Shown: positions 1 to 8,892 of the stretch, piece after piece
Layout of the letters: every line of letters starts with the position of its first letter
How positions within the stretch are numbered: the first letter of the stretch is position 1
Assembly: GCF_030813695.1 (NCBI RefSeq)
Contig: NZ_JAUSVA010000002.1
Span: 6,138,001-6,202,000 of the forward strand
Origin: Kitasatospora herbaricolor
GTDB taxonomy: Bacteria > Actinomycetota > Actinomycetes > Streptomycetales > Streptomycetaceae
Length of the DNA: 64,000 bases
Reading direction: 5' to 3'
Position numbers and translations under genes: made by a program
Notes under the pieces: model-generated
The model's input: the letters and a program-made list of their open reading frames with translations, nothing else
What the model was told of the DNA's origin: nothing
Database searches by the model: none

Positions 1-67
1 GACCGGGGTAATGGTGGGCAGTACCAAGGTGCCGTCCCCTGGGCGGCAGGCGGCAGGAGGGCGGGTC

Positions 68-709
68 GTGGTGCAGAAGGCGAAGATCCTCCTGGTAGAC
101 GACCGACCGGAGAACCTGTTGGCCCTGGAGGCCATCCTCTCCGCGCTCGACCAGACGCTGGTGCGCGCCGCGTCCGGCGAGGAGGCGCTCAAGGCGCTGC
201 TGACCGACGACTTCGCGGTGATCCTGCTCGATGTCCAGATGCCGGGGATGGACGGCTTCGAGACGGCCTCCCACATCAAGCGCCGCGAGCGCACCCGGGA
301 CATCCCGATCATCTTCCTCACCGCGATCAACCACGGGCCGCACCACACCTTCCGCGGCTACGCGGCCGGCGCGGTGGACTACATCTCCAAGCCCTTCGAC
401 CCGTGGGTGCTGCGCGCGAAGGTGTCGGTCTTCGTCGACCTCTACATGAAGAACTGCCAGCTGAAGGAGCAGGCGGCGCTGTTGCGGCTGCAGCTGGAGG
501 CGGGCGACGCGGCCCGGCCGGCGCTGGGCGGTGCGCTGCTGAGCGAGCTGTCGGCCCGGCTGGCCTCGGTGGAGGAGCAGGCGGAGGCGCTGACCAAGCA
601 GCTGGACGGCGCGGACGACAGCGGCGCCGCCGCCACGGCCGCCCATCTGGAGCGCAAGCTGGCGGGTCTGCGCCGGGCGCTGGAGGCGCTGCGCCCCGGC
701 TCGGACTGA
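68..709 (+). CDS. osaB: OsaB-like response regulator, REC domain plus coiled coil
   Basis: The product (213 aa) has an N-terminal CheY-like receiver domain: acidic pair D11/D12, phospho-acceptor D55 in LLDVQMPG, T85 and K108 in SKPF. After residue ~115 it has no DNA-binding domain but a heptad-like region rich in L, E, Q and A, predicted coiled coil. I chose GTG at 68 because AGGAGG lies 7 nt upstream (55-60); GTG at 71 or the distal ATG at 11 are less likely. In S. coelicolor the gene directly before ftsK is osaB, the partner of the hybrid kinase OsaA in osmoadaptation, and the same REC-coiled-coil layout and neighbour support that name here. The kinase gene would lie left of the window. Output is probably by protein-protein contact rather than DNA binding (inference). 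Confidence 0.85.
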   Translation: MVQKAKILLVDDRPENLLALEAILSALDQTLVRAASGEEALKALLTDDFAVILLDVQMPGMDGFETASHIKRRERTRDIPIIFLTAINHGPHHTFRGYAAGAVDYISKPFDPWVLRAKVSVFVDLYMKNCQLKEQAALLRLQLEAGDAARPALGGALLSELSARLASVEEQAEALTKQLDGADDSGAAATAAHLERKLAGLRRALEALRPGSD

Positions 710-940
710 ATTCGTCCACCCGGGACCGGCCCACGGCGGCCGGTCCCTCCCGTCGTACGGGCCCGTCCGGTCCGGCTGCCCCGGCACCGGGCGGGCGGGC
801 GCGGGGCCCGGCCGATCCGGCGGGCCGGTTCCGCCGGGCGGGTGAAGCGTGGTCAGCGTGACGGTGTGTCTGCGACACGCGCGCGCCCCGGTGCCCGGGC
901 GCGTGTCCGCAGCCGCGCGCCGCCGGTAGGCTGCTGGCCC

Positions 941-3706
941 ATGGCCACTCGTACGCCCGGCAGCGACACTAGCGGCGTGCGCCGCGGGGACATCAGCGGC
1001 TCGCGCGGCGGGGCCGCGCGCGGCTCCGGTGCGGGATCGGCCAAGAAGGCGGCGGCGAAGTCGCCGGCCAAGGCACCGGCCGGGAAGGCGGCGGCGAAGA
1101 AGGCCGTGCCGGCCAGGAAGGCGGCTGCCAAGCCCGCCGCGGCGCCCGCGCCGGCACCCCCCAGGCCGATACTCTTCCGCGCCGTACGGGCCGTCTGGCT
1201 CGGTCTGGCACACAGTGTCGGCGCGCTGTTCCGGGGCTTCGGCGACGGAGCCAAGGGCCTGCACCCGGACCACCGCAAGGACGGCGTGGGGCTGCTGCTG
1301 CTGGCGCTCGCCCTGGTCACCGCGGCCGGGACGTGGTTCAGCCCGCAGGGCTGGCTCGGCGAGGTCGCGACCAACGTGGTCTCCGGGCTGTTCGGCCGGC
1401 TCGACGTGCTGGTCCCGTTCCTGCTGGCGGCCGTCGGGGTGCGGCTGATGCGGCACCCGGAGGTGCCGGAGGCGAACGGACGGATCGTCATCGGGCTGAG
1501 CGCGCTGGTGGTCGGCGTGCTGGGGCTGGTGCACATCGGCTGCGGAGCGCCCGCGATGGGCGGCGGTGCGACCAGGATCCGGCAGGCCGGCGGTCTGGCC
1601 GGCTGGGCGGCCTCGACCCCGATGATGGCGGCCGCGGGGCCCCCGCTCGCCGTGCCGCTGCTGTTGCTGCTGGCCTTCTTCGGCCTGCTGGTGGTGACCG
1701 CGACCCCGGTGAACCGGATCCCCGAGCGGCTGCGGATGCTCGGCGTGCGCCTGGGCGTGGTCGAACCGACCGCCGAGGAGGCGGCCGCCGCGGGTGGTGC
1801 GCCGGCGCGCGAGTACTCCACCGCTCCGCCGGAGGACGCCGACCCGAACGCGCTGCCCTACACGGTGGACACCGACGGTGACGGTCCGGCGGACGGCGTC
1901 GCCCGCCGCCGGCGCCGGCGCCGCAAGCAGGCGGACGAGCCGGAACTCGACCCGGCCGTCCCGGACATGTTCGCCAAGCATCCCCAGGCCGGCCCGGGGG
2001 AGGACGGGGACGACCCGTACGCGACCCGGAACATCGCGGCCGGGGTGGCCGCCGACCTGGACGGCGCCCTGCTGTACGGGGTGCCCGCCTCGCCGGCCGT
2101 GGCGGACATGATGCACCAGGTCCAGGACCGCACCGCCGTGCCGGAGGAGCCGGCCGTCCCGGCGGCCCGGACGGCCGGGCAGGCGGCCCCGGAGGAGCAC
2201 GGCCCGGCCCCCGTCCGGATGGAGCAGCTGCAGCTCTCCGGCGACATCACCTACGCGCTGCCCTCGCTGGACCTGCTGGAGCGCGGCGGCCCGGGCAAGA
2301 CCCGCAGCAAGCTCAACGACGACGTGGTGGCCCAGCTGACCGCGGTGTTCGGCGAGTTCAAGGTGGACGCCAGGGTCACCGGCTTCACCCGCGGCCCGAC
2401 GGTCACCCGCTACGAGGTCGAGCTGGGCCCGGCGGTCAAGGTGGAGCGGATCACCGCGCTCGCGAAGAACATCGCCTACGCGGTGGCCAGCGCGGACGTG
2501 CGGATCATCAGCCCGATCCCCGGCAAGTCCGCGGTCGGCATCGAGATCCCGAACCTCGACCGCGAGATGGTCAACCTCGGGGACCTGCTGCGCTCGCGCG
2601 CGGCCGCCGACGACCCGCACCCGATGCTGGTCGGGATGGGCAAGGACGTCGAGGGCCACACCGTGATGGCCAACCTCGCGAAGATGCCGCACATCCTGGT
2701 GGCCGGCGCCACCGGCGCGGGCAAGTCCTCCTGCATCAACTGCCTGATCACCTCGGTGCTGGCGCGGGCCACCCCGGACGAGGTCCGGATGGTGCTGGTG
2801 GACCCCAAGCGGGTCGAGCTGACGGCGTACGAGGGCATCCCGCACCTGATCACACCGATCATCACCAACCCGAAGAAGGCCGCCGAGGCGCTGCAGTGGG
2901 TGGTCCGCGAGATGGACCTGCGCTACGACGACCTCGCCGCGTTCGGGTTCCGCCACGTGGACGACTTCAACGCGGCGGTCCGGGCGGGGAGGATCACCCC
3001 GCCGCTGGGCAGCGAGCGGGAGCTGACGCCGTACCCGTACCTGCTGGTGATCGTCGACGAGCTGGCCGACCTGATGATGGTCGCGCCGCGCGACGTCGAG
3101 GACTCCGTCGTCCGGATCACCCAGCTCGCCCGGGCGGCCGGCATCCACCTGGTGCTGGCGACCCAGCGGCCCTCGGTGGACGTGGTCACCGGACTGATCA
3201 AGGCCAACGTGCCCTCCCGGCTGGCCTTCGCCACCTCCGCGATGATGGACTCCCGGGTCATCCTCGACCAGCCGGGCGCCGAGAAGCTGATCGGCAAGGG
3301 CGACGCGCTCTTCCTGCCGATGGGCTCCAGCAAACCCGTCCGGATGCAGGGCGCGTTCGTCACCGAGGCCGAGATCGCCGCCGTGGTCCAGCACTGCAAG
3401 GACCAGCTGACGGCGGTCTACCGGGACGACGTCACGGTCGGCGGCGGGCCGCGCAAGGAGATCGACGAGGAGATCGGCGACGACCTCGATCTGCTCATCC
3501 AGGCGACCGAGCTGGTGGTCTCCACCCAGTTCGGTTCGACCTCGATGCTCCAGCGCAAACTGAGGGTCGGTTTCGCAAAGGCGGGCCGGTTGATGGACCT
3601 GATGGAGTCTCGTGGGATCGTTGGCCCCAGCGAGGGCTCCAAGGCCCGGGACGTGCTGGTCAAACCCGACGAGTTGGACGGTGTGATCATCAGTATCCGG
3701 GGGTAG
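941..3706 (+). CDS. ftsK: DNA translocase FtsK/SpoIIIE
   Basis: The product (921 aa) is a membrane-anchored double-stranded DNA pump that clears chromosomes from closing septa. It has an N-terminal Lys/Ala-rich tail (residues ~20-70), about four hydrophobic segments between ~110 and 265, an acidic low-complexity linker, and a C-terminal motor with Walker A GATGAGKSS (K595) and Walker B LLVIVDEL (D706). A C-terminal winged-helix gamma domain (STQFGSTSMLQRKLRVGF...) would read polarity sequences. The start at 941 has no Shine-Dalgarno sequence, but a -10-like TAGGCT ends 8 nt before the ATG, so the mRNA may be leaderless. A longer in-frame start at 842 would add an Arg-rich stretch not expected in the family. 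Confidence 0.97.
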   Translation: MATRTPGSDTSGVRRGDISGSRGGAARGSGAGSAKKAAAKSPAKAPAGKAAAKKAVPARKAAAKPAAAPAPAPPRPILFRAVRAVWLGLAHSVGALFRGFGDGAKGLHPDHRKDGVGLLLLALALVTAAGTWFSPQGWLGEVATNVVSGLFGRLDVLVPFLLAAVGVRLMRHPEVPEANGRIVIGLSALVVGVLGLVHIGCGAPAMGGGATRIRQAGGLAGWAASTPMMAAAGPPLAVPLLLLLAFFGLLVVTATPVNRIPERLRMLGVRLGVVEPTAEEAAAAGGAPAREYSTAPPEDADPNALPYTVDTDGDGPADGVARRRRRRRKQADEPELDPAVPDMFAKHPQAGPGEDGDDPYATRNIAAGVAADLDGALLYGVPASPAVADMMHQVQDRTAVPEEPAVPAARTAGQAAPEEHGPAPVRMEQLQLSGDITYALPSLDLLERGGPGKTRSKLNDDVVAQLTAVFGEFKVDARVTGFTRGPTVTRYEVELGPAVKVERITALAKNIAYAVASADVRIISPIPGKSAVGIEIPNLDREMVNLGDLLRSRAAADDPHPMLVGMGKDVEGHTVMANLAKMPHILVAGATGAGKSSCINCLITSVLARATPDEVRMVLVDPKRVELTAYEGIPHLITPIITNPKKAAEALQWVVREMDLRYDDLAAFGFRHVDDFNAAVRAGRITPPLGSERELTPYPYLLVIVDELADLMMVAPRDVEDSVVRITQLARAAGIHLVLATQRPSVDVVTGLIKANVPSRLAFATSAMMDSRVILDQPGAEKLIGKGDALFLPMGSSKPVRMQGAFVTEAEIAAVVQHCKDQLTAVYRDDVTVGGGPRKEIDEEIGDDLDLLIQATELVVSTQFGSTSMLQRKLRVGFAKAGRLMDLMESRGIVGPSEGSKARDVLVKPDELDGVIISIRG

Positions 3707-3907
3707 CCGTGCCCCGCGAGAGCAGTGACCTCCGGACGTGTCCACTCGTTCGGAGGACAGAGGGCGTGGTGGGAACCGACCGGGTTGCCGTCGCGTCACA
3801 GGGCCGGGGGAGCACGACGGACCCGCCGGGTTGACCTGCCGTCATCCGACGGCGGCCGGCCCGCGGACCCCGGCCGGGATGGGCGCGCACGTTCGGGCCT
3901 ATTCCGC

Positions 3908-3938
3908 TTGAGAATCGTTCCGACCCCGCCCCTAGACT
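3908..3938 (+). promoter_or_regulatory. candidate promoter for the RodZ-like gene
   Basis: TTGAGA (3908-3913) and TAGACT (3933-3938) are separated by 19 nt, a slightly long but plausible vegetative promoter, about 40 nt upstream of the GTG start at 3980. The rest of the ftsK-RodZ gap (3707-3979) shows no other gene-like feature. Confidence 0.4.
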
Positions 3939-3979
3939 GTTTCTCCAGCAGGTGGCCATCCGCTCGAAAGGCGCACCCC

Positions 3980-4879
3980 GTGACCATCGGCAAGTCCCCG
4001 GACCGTGACAACCGCCGATCCACCGCCGGCAAGACCGGAGCCGTGCCAGGCCGGGACGGCTCCGACGGGACCCCTGCGGCACCGGAGCCGGCCGCCGAAG
4101 GCCCGAGCATCGGACGGGTGCTGTCCGGCGCCCGGATCGAGGCGGGTCTCACGGTCGACCAGGTGAGTACGAGCACCCGCGTCCGGGTTCCCATAGTCCA
4201 CGCCATCGAGGAGGACGACTTCGGCCGCTGCGGCGGCGATTTCTACGCCCGTGGCCACATCCGCTCGATCGCCAAGGCGGTCGGCATCGACGGTGACGAA
4301 CTGGTCGCCCGGTACGACGCCGCGCACGGCGGCGCACCGGCGACCAAGCGTCCCAGCCAGTTGCTCGACACCGGACCGATCAAGGTCACCGACCGGCGCC
4401 GTCCGAACTGGACGGCGGCCATGGTCGCCGCGATCTGCGCGGTCGTCGCGCTGATCGGCTTCAACCTGGTGAACGGCAAGACCGGTGTCTCCGGCACCGG
4501 CTCGGCCAGCGCACCCCTTCCCAGCGGCTCGGGCACCGGGTCCGTCGCCGCCGCCTCCCCCAGCGTCCAGCCGCCCGCCCCGGCGCCCAGCGTCGCGGCG
4601 ATCGCGGCCGCCCCGGCCGACAAGGTGACCGTGAAGCTGGTCGCCGAGAAGGACGCCAGCTGGGTGTCCGCGGTCGACGGCAACGGCAAGTCCCTCTACC
4701 AGAACAACATCGACGCCGGTCAGGACCAGACCTTCACCGACGCCAAGCAGATCAAGTTGGTGATCGGCAACGCCGGTGCCGTGCACGTGTACGTCAACGG
4801 CAAGGACCTCGGTCCTGCGGGCAAGGACGGCCAGGTGGTGCACGTCACGTACACCCCCGGAGACCCGCAGGCAGGCTGA
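3980..4879 (+). CDS. RodZ-like HTH membrane protein (DUF4115)
   Basis: The product (299 aa) has an Xre/RodZ-type helix-turn-helix at residues ~43-112 (SIGRVLSGARIEAGLTVDQV...), one transmembrane helix at ~144-164 (WTAAMVAAICAVVALIGFNLV), a Ser/Gly/Pro/Ala linker and a C-terminal DUF4115-type beta domain (~215-295). This is the RodZ architecture: cytoplasmic HTH, single pass, extracytoplasmic beta domain. RodZ links MreB to the elongation machinery, but in actinomycetes the role of this relative is not established. The GTG at 3980 has AAAGG 8 nt upstream. It sits between ftsK and rimO, as in other streptomycetes. Confidence 0.85.
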   Translation: MTIGKSPDRDNRRSTAGKTGAVPGRDGSDGTPAAPEPAAEGPSIGRVLSGARIEAGLTVDQVSTSTRVRVPIVHAIEEDDFGRCGGDFYARGHIRSIAKAVGIDGDELVARYDAAHGGAPATKRPSQLLDTGPIKVTDRRRPNWTAAMVAAICAVVALIGFNLVNGKTGVSGTGSASAPLPSGSGTGSVAAASPSVQPPAPAPSVAAIAAAPADKVTVKLVAEKDASWVSAVDGNGKSLYQNNIDAGQDQTFTDAKQIKLVIGNAGAVHVYVNGKDLGPAGKDGQVVHVTYTPGDPQAG

Positions 4880-4950
4880 ACCGGCGGGGCGAAGATCTGC
4901 TAATCCGAGGCGCGCGGCCTCCGGGGCGAACGGCACCGGGGGCCGCGCGT

Positions 4951-4963
4951 TAATCTTGGCCCT
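4951..4963 (+). promoter_or_regulatory. -10-like element for a leaderless rimO mRNA
   Basis: TAATCT (4951-4956) is followed by exactly 7 nt and then the ATG of rimO at 4964, with no Shine-Dalgarno sequence. Transcription would begin at or next to the start codon. No clear -35 hexamer is visible. Confidence 0.5.
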
Positions 4964-6475
4964 ATGCCTGAACGCCGTACTGTCGCCCTTGTCACGCTCG
5001 GATGCGCCCGCAACGAGGTGGACTCCGAGGAACTCGCCGGGCGACTGGAGGCCGATGGCTGGCAGCTGGTCGACGACGCCGCCGACGCCGACGTCGCCGT
5101 CGTCAACACCTGCGGGTTCGTCGAAGCCGCCAAGAAGGACTCCGTCGACGCCCTGCTGGAGGCCAACGACCTCAAGGGTCACGGCCGCACGCAGGCCGTC
5201 GTCGCCGTCGGCTGCATGGCCGAGCGCTACGGCAAGGAACTCGCCGACGCGCTGCCCGAGGCCGACGCGGTGCTCGGTTTCGACGACTACGCCAACATCA
5301 CCGAGCGCCTCCAGACGATCCTCTCCGGCGGCCACCACGCCGCGCACCTCCCGCGGGACCGCCGCAAGCTGCTCCCGCTGACCCCGGTCGAGCGGCAGGC
5401 CGCCGCCGCCGAGGTCGCCCTGCCGGGCCACGGCGCCCCCGAGAACGTCCCCTCCGACCTCCCCGACGGCCTCGCCCCCGCCTCCGGGCCGCGCACCCTG
5501 CGCAAGCGGCTGGACGACAACCCGGTGGCCTCCATCAAGCTCGCCTCGGGCTGCGACCGCCGCTGTTCCTTCTGCGCGATCCCCGCCTTCCGCGGTTCGT
5601 TCATCTCACGCCGCCCCTCGGACGTGCTCAACGAGGCCGTCTGGCTGGCCGGGCAGGGCGTCCGCGAGGTCGTCCTGGTCAGTGAGAACAACACCTCGTA
5701 CGGCAAGGACCTCGGCGACATCCGCCTGCTGGAGACGCTGCTCAGCGAGATCGCGGCGGTGCCCGGCATCGAGCGGGTGCGGGTCAGCTACCTGCAGCCC
5801 GCCGAGATGCGGCCCGGCCTGGTCGACGTGATGACCGGCACCGCCGGCGTCCTGCCGTACTTCGACCTGTCGTTCCAGCACTCGGCGCCCGCCGTACTGC
5901 GCCGGATGCGGCGCTTCGGCAACACCGACCAGTTCCTGGAACTGCTCGGCACCATTCGCGGCAAGGCCCCGCAGGCGGGTGCCCGCTCGAACTTCATCGT
6001 CGGCTTCCCCGGGGAGACCGAGGAGGACTTCGCCGAGCTGGAGCGCTTCGTCACCCACGCCGGCCTGGACGCGATCGGCGTCTTCGGCTACTCGGACGAG
6101 GACGGCACCGAGGCCGCGACCTTCGACGGCAAGCTGCCGGAGGACGTGGTGGCCGAGCGCCTCGCCAAGCTCTCCCGGCTGGCCGAGGAGCTGACCGCCC
6201 AGCGGGCCGAGCAGCGGATCGGCACCGAGGTCGAGGTCATGGTGGAGTCGGTCGAGGGCGACCTGGTCGAGGGCCGCGCCGAGCACCAGGCGCCGGAGAC
6301 CGACGGCCTCACCACCCTCACCGGGGTGGAGAATCCGGTCGTCGGGCAGTTCTACCGGGCCCGGGTCGTCGCCAGTGAGGGCGTCGACCTGGTGGCCGAG
6401 GCGCTGGAGCAGGTGCGGGTCACCGCCGCCGCCCCGGCGCCGGCCGTGGCGGCGTCCGCCGGAGCCGGGGCATGA
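4964..6475 (+). CDS. rimO: ribosomal protein S12 methylthiotransferase RimO
   Basis: The product (503 aa) is a radical-SAM enzyme that adds a methylthio group to an aspartate of ribosomal protein S12. It has an N-terminal UPF0004 domain with LGCARNEVDSE and VNTCGF, a radical-SAM core with the CxxxCxxC cluster motif (C197, C201, C204), and a C-terminal TRAM domain. It is longer than most RimO proteins (~440 aa) because of an insert at ~130-185 and an Ala/Pro tail. The stop overlaps the start of pgsA (ATGA), so the two are translationally coupled. The miaB gene at 31.2 kb is its paralogue. Confidence 0.96.
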   Translation: MPERRTVALVTLGCARNEVDSEELAGRLEADGWQLVDDAADADVAVVNTCGFVEAAKKDSVDALLEANDLKGHGRTQAVVAVGCMAERYGKELADALPEADAVLGFDDYANITERLQTILSGGHHAAHLPRDRRKLLPLTPVERQAAAAEVALPGHGAPENVPSDLPDGLAPASGPRTLRKRLDDNPVASIKLASGCDRRCSFCAIPAFRGSFISRRPSDVLNEAVWLAGQGVREVVLVSENNTSYGKDLGDIRLLETLLSEIAAVPGIERVRVSYLQPAEMRPGLVDVMTGTAGVLPYFDLSFQHSAPAVLRRMRRFGNTDQFLELLGTIRGKAPQAGARSNFIVGFPGETEEDFAELERFVTHAGLDAIGVFGYSDEDGTEAATFDGKLPEDVVAERLAKLSRLAEELTAQRAEQRIGTEVEVMVESVEGDLVEGRAEHQAPETDGLTTLTGVENPVVGQFYRARVVASEGVDLVAEALEQVRVTAAAPAPAVAASAGAGA

Positions 6476-7110
6476 CCAAGGGGCCCGGCGCCCCGGCTGC
6501 GGCCGCCCCCGGCAGGTCGGGGGCGGCGCTGCCCCCGCCGCCGGGCATCTGGAACATCGCGAACATGCTGACCATGCTCCGGCTCCTGCTGGTGCCGGTG
6601 TTCGTGCTGCTGCTCTTCGCGGACGGCGGCCACGACCCGAAGTGGCGCTCGGTGGCCTGGGCCTCCTTCGCCATCGCGATGATCACCGATCTCTTCGACG
6701 GCGAGATCGCCCGGCGCAAGGGGCTGGTGACCGACTTCGGCAAGATCGCCGACCCGATCGCCGACAAGGCGATCATGGGCTCCGCGCTGATCGGCCTGTC
6801 CGTCCTCGGCGACCTGCCCTGGTGGGTCACGATCGTGATCCTGGCCCGCGAGCTGGGCATCACCCTGATGCGCTTCTGGGTGATCCGCTACGGCGTGATC
6901 CCGGCCAGCCGCGGCGGCAAGCTGAAGACCCTCACCCAGGGCATCGCGGTCGGCATGTACGTCCTGGTGCTCGACGGCTGGCTCGCCACCGCCCGCGCCG
7001 TACTGATGGGCCTCGCCGTGCTGCTCACCCTCGGCACCGCGGTGGACTACATCAGCCAGGCGGTCCGGATGCGCCGCCAGGGCCTGGCGGCGGAGCGCGA
7101 AGGCCGATGA
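6472..7110 (+). CDS. pgsA: CDP-diacylglycerol--glycerol-3-phosphate 3-phosphatidyltransferase
   Basis: The product (212 aa) is an integral membrane CDP-alcohol phosphatidyltransferase making phosphatidylglycerophosphate, the precursor of phosphatidylglycerol and cardiolipin. The family signature DG-x2-AR-x8-G-x3-D-x3-D is complete (D76, G77, A80, R81, G90, D94, D98, with D73 before it). Several hydrophobic helices follow. A Pro/Ala-rich N-terminal tail of about 25 residues precedes the first helix. It overlaps rimO upstream and cinA downstream by ATGA junctions. The exact substrate cannot be distinguished from the related cardiolipin synthase or PgsA paralogues by sequence alone. Confidence 0.9.
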   Translation: MTKGPGAPAAAAPGRSGAALPPPPGIWNIANMLTMLRLLLVPVFVLLLFADGGHDPKWRSVAWASFAIAMITDLFDGEIARRKGLVTDFGKIADPIADKAIMGSALIGLSVLGDLPWWVTIVILARELGITLMRFWVIRYGVIPASRGGKLKTLTQGIAVGMYVLVLDGWLATARAVLMGLAVLLTLGTAVDYISQAVRMRRQGLAAEREGR

Positions 7111-7715
7111 GCGGGGCCAGGGGAGCCGCCGGGGGCACCGGAGCGGCCGGAGCCGCCGGAGCCGGCCCGGAGGCCGCTGCGGGCGCGCAGCCCGGCCTCC
7201 CGGCGCGGGCGCACGCGGCGCTGCGGGCGGTCGGCGGCACCGTGGCCGTCGCGGAGTCGCTCACCGGCGGGCTGCTCGCCGCCACGCTGGTCGACGTCCC
7301 CGGCGCCTCGGCGACCTTCCGCGGCTCGGTCACCGCGTACGCCACCGAGCTGAAGGCCTCGGTGCTCGGCGTCGACGAGGGCCTGCTGGACGTCCACGGC
7401 CCGGTCCACCCGGTGGTGGCCCGCCAGATGGCCGAGGGGGTGCGGCGGCTGCTCGGCGCCACCTACGGGCTCGCGACCACCGGGGTGGCCGGCCCGGATC
7501 CGCAGGACGGGCGACCTGTGGGGACGGTGTATCTCGCTTTTGCAAGTCCTGCGGGAAGTCTGGTCACTTCGCCACGGTTGTCCGGGGAGCGTGCCACAAT
7601 CCGTCGCAAGGCGGTGACGGCCGCGCTCGAACTGCTCCTGCGGCAGCTGCCGGCCGACCCCGGACCCGGCCGCGACCGGCGCCCTGGCCAGGACCTCGGC
7701 CCGGGCGGGAACTGA
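7107..7715 (+). CDS. cinA: CinA family protein, C-terminal (nicotinamide-nucleotide amidase) domain
   Basis: The product (202 aa) is a stand-alone CinA C-terminal domain of the PncC type, which deamidates NMN to NaMN in pyridine nucleotide recycling. The recognisable core runs from AVAESLTGGLLAATL (~48-62) through TTGVAGPD and GTVYLAF to the helix GERATIRRKAVTAALELLL. The N-terminal molybdopterin-binding half of long CinA proteins is absent. The first ~35 residues are Gly/Ala-rich and variable. ATG at 7107 overlaps the pgsA stop. The pgsA-cinA-clgR order is a conserved actinobacterial block. Confidence 0.88.
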   Translation: MSGARGAAGGTGAAGAAGAGPEAAAGAQPGLPARAHAALRAVGGTVAVAESLTGGLLAATLVDVPGASATFRGSVTAYATELKASVLGVDEGLLDVHGPVHPVVARQMAEGVRRLLGATYGLATTGVAGPDPQDGRPVGTVYLAFASPAGSLVTSPRLSGERATIRRKAVTAALELLLRQLPADPGPGRDRRPGQDLGPGGN

Positions 7716-7992
7716 CGGACCGGCGGATTCGGTCGTCGTACCTGGAGGATCGTGTTACATCGAAGGGCCTGGTTGGGCAGAAACCAGGTGGGAGAAGAGT
7801 GCGCGGCTGTCGCCGCGCCCCCGGAGCGGGCACAGTGAGGGGCCCGACGGGCCGGGTGGGACAACGGATACAGGGGAGGGGGCAGCCTTGCAGCCCAGAG
7901 TGAACACGACCACGGTCCCCGCACGCGACGCGGGCGAGGCGGTACGGTGGGGACGTGACATCTCGATCCGCAGTCCGAGGAGGGAGGCACCG

Positions 7993-8364
7993 ATGATCCT
8001 GCTCCGTCGCCTACTGGGCGATGTACTGCGTCGGCAGCGCCAGCGCCAGGGCCGCACACTTCGCGAGGTGTCGGCGGCAGCCAGGGTTTCGCTCGGTTAC
8101 CTCTCCGAGGTCGAGCGAGGTCAGAAGGAGGCCTCCTCGGAGCTGCTCTCCGCCATCTGCGACGCGCTCGACGTCCGGATGTCCGAGGTCATGCGCGAGG
8201 TCAGCGACGAACTGTCGCTCGCCGAACTTGCGGCCATGGCCACCCTCTCCGAAGGTGAAATGCTGAGGCCGGTTCTCGAACCCGTGCCGCTGCCGGCCCC
8301 CGGCGTCGACCGGATGAGTTCCATCTCGCCCAAGGCCGCGGCCGTGGACGTGGTCGCGGCCTGA
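7993..8364 (+). CDS. clgR: ClgR-type HTH transcriptional activator
   Basis: The product (123 aa) has an Xre-family helix-turn-helix at residues ~9-72 (RQRQGRTLREVSAAARVSLGYLSEVERGQ...) and ends in VVAA. In Streptomyces and Mycobacterium, ClgR activates clp protease and related genes and is itself removed by ClpP through a C-terminal Ala-Ala degron, and the VVAA end fits that. Position next to pgsA/cinA matches clgR (Rv2745c) in M. tuberculosis. The start at 7993 is preceded by GAGGAGGGAGG. A longer reading from 7888 lacks a ribosome site. Gap 7716-7992 shows no gene or clear operator. Confidence 0.85.
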   Translation: MILLRRLLGDVLRRQRQRQGRTLREVSAAARVSLGYLSEVERGQKEASSELLSAICDALDVRMSEVMREVSDELSLAELAAMATLSEGEMLRPVLEPVPLPAPGVDRMSSISPKAAAVDVVAA

Positions 8365-8421
8365 CCCGACCGGATCCCGCCCGCCCCGGGCCCGACCCGG
8401 GGACGAGCGAAGGAGACGGCG

Positions 8422-8703
8422 GTGCGCAGAGTCGTGGCGGCGGGTGCCGATGCCCGAATAGGTCTGCACCGGATGGTTCCGCGCCCGGTCCGATGGGTCC
8501 TGGCGGCCCTGCTGGGCGCGCTCTGCTGCTGGCTCCTGCTCACCAGGGGGCCGGGTGCGGACGGCGTGGTCCTGGGGGCGCTGGCCGCCGGCGGCTGGGG
8601 CCTCGGACTGCTGCCGATCCACGCCGACCCCCGGTTGACCGGGCCACCGCGTCGATCGGGTGAATCCCCCGCCCAGGAGGATCCGGCGGCCCCGGCGGAC
8701 TGA
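8422..8703 (+). CDS. small membrane protein of unknown function
   Basis: The product (93 aa) starts at GTG 8422 with AGGAGA about 8 nt upstream. Residues ~24-42 (VRWVLAALLGALCCWLLLT) and ~48-65 (GVVLGALAAGGWGLGLLPI) are hydrophobic and probably form two membrane helices. The C-terminus is Pro/Ala/Asp-rich. I do not recognise a family. It follows clgR by 57 nt on the same strand and could be cotranscribed with it. The strong terminator at 8731-8791 closes the unit. Confidence 0.6.
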   Translation: MRRVVAAGADARIGLHRMVPRPVRWVLAALLGALCCWLLLTRGPGADGVVLGALAAGGWGLGLLPIHADPRLTGPPRRSGESPAQEDPAAPAD

Positions 8704-8730
8704 TCCGGCGAGAACCCACGGATGTGTGTA

Positions 8731-8791
8731 CGACGGCCGTGGGGAGGCCACCCGTAGCCTCCGGGCCCGGGTGGCCTCCCCACGGCCGTCG
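8731..8791. terminator. perfect 23-bp inverted repeat, bidirectional terminator
   Basis: Arms 8731-8753 and 8769-8791 are exactly complementary (23 bp, beginning CGACGGCCGTGG) around a 15-nt loop. It lies between the convergent small membrane protein gene and lhr. No T-run follows, as is usual in streptomycetes. The rest of 8704-8892 has nothing else I can support. Confidence 0.8.
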
Positions 8792-8892
8792 CGCGTTCCA
8801 GGCCCTCCCCGGGCCCGTTGCGGGACCTTCCCGGGAATGTTCCCCGGCGGGGACCCGACCGGCCGGGCCCCGCCGGGGCGGCCCGGCGGCCT

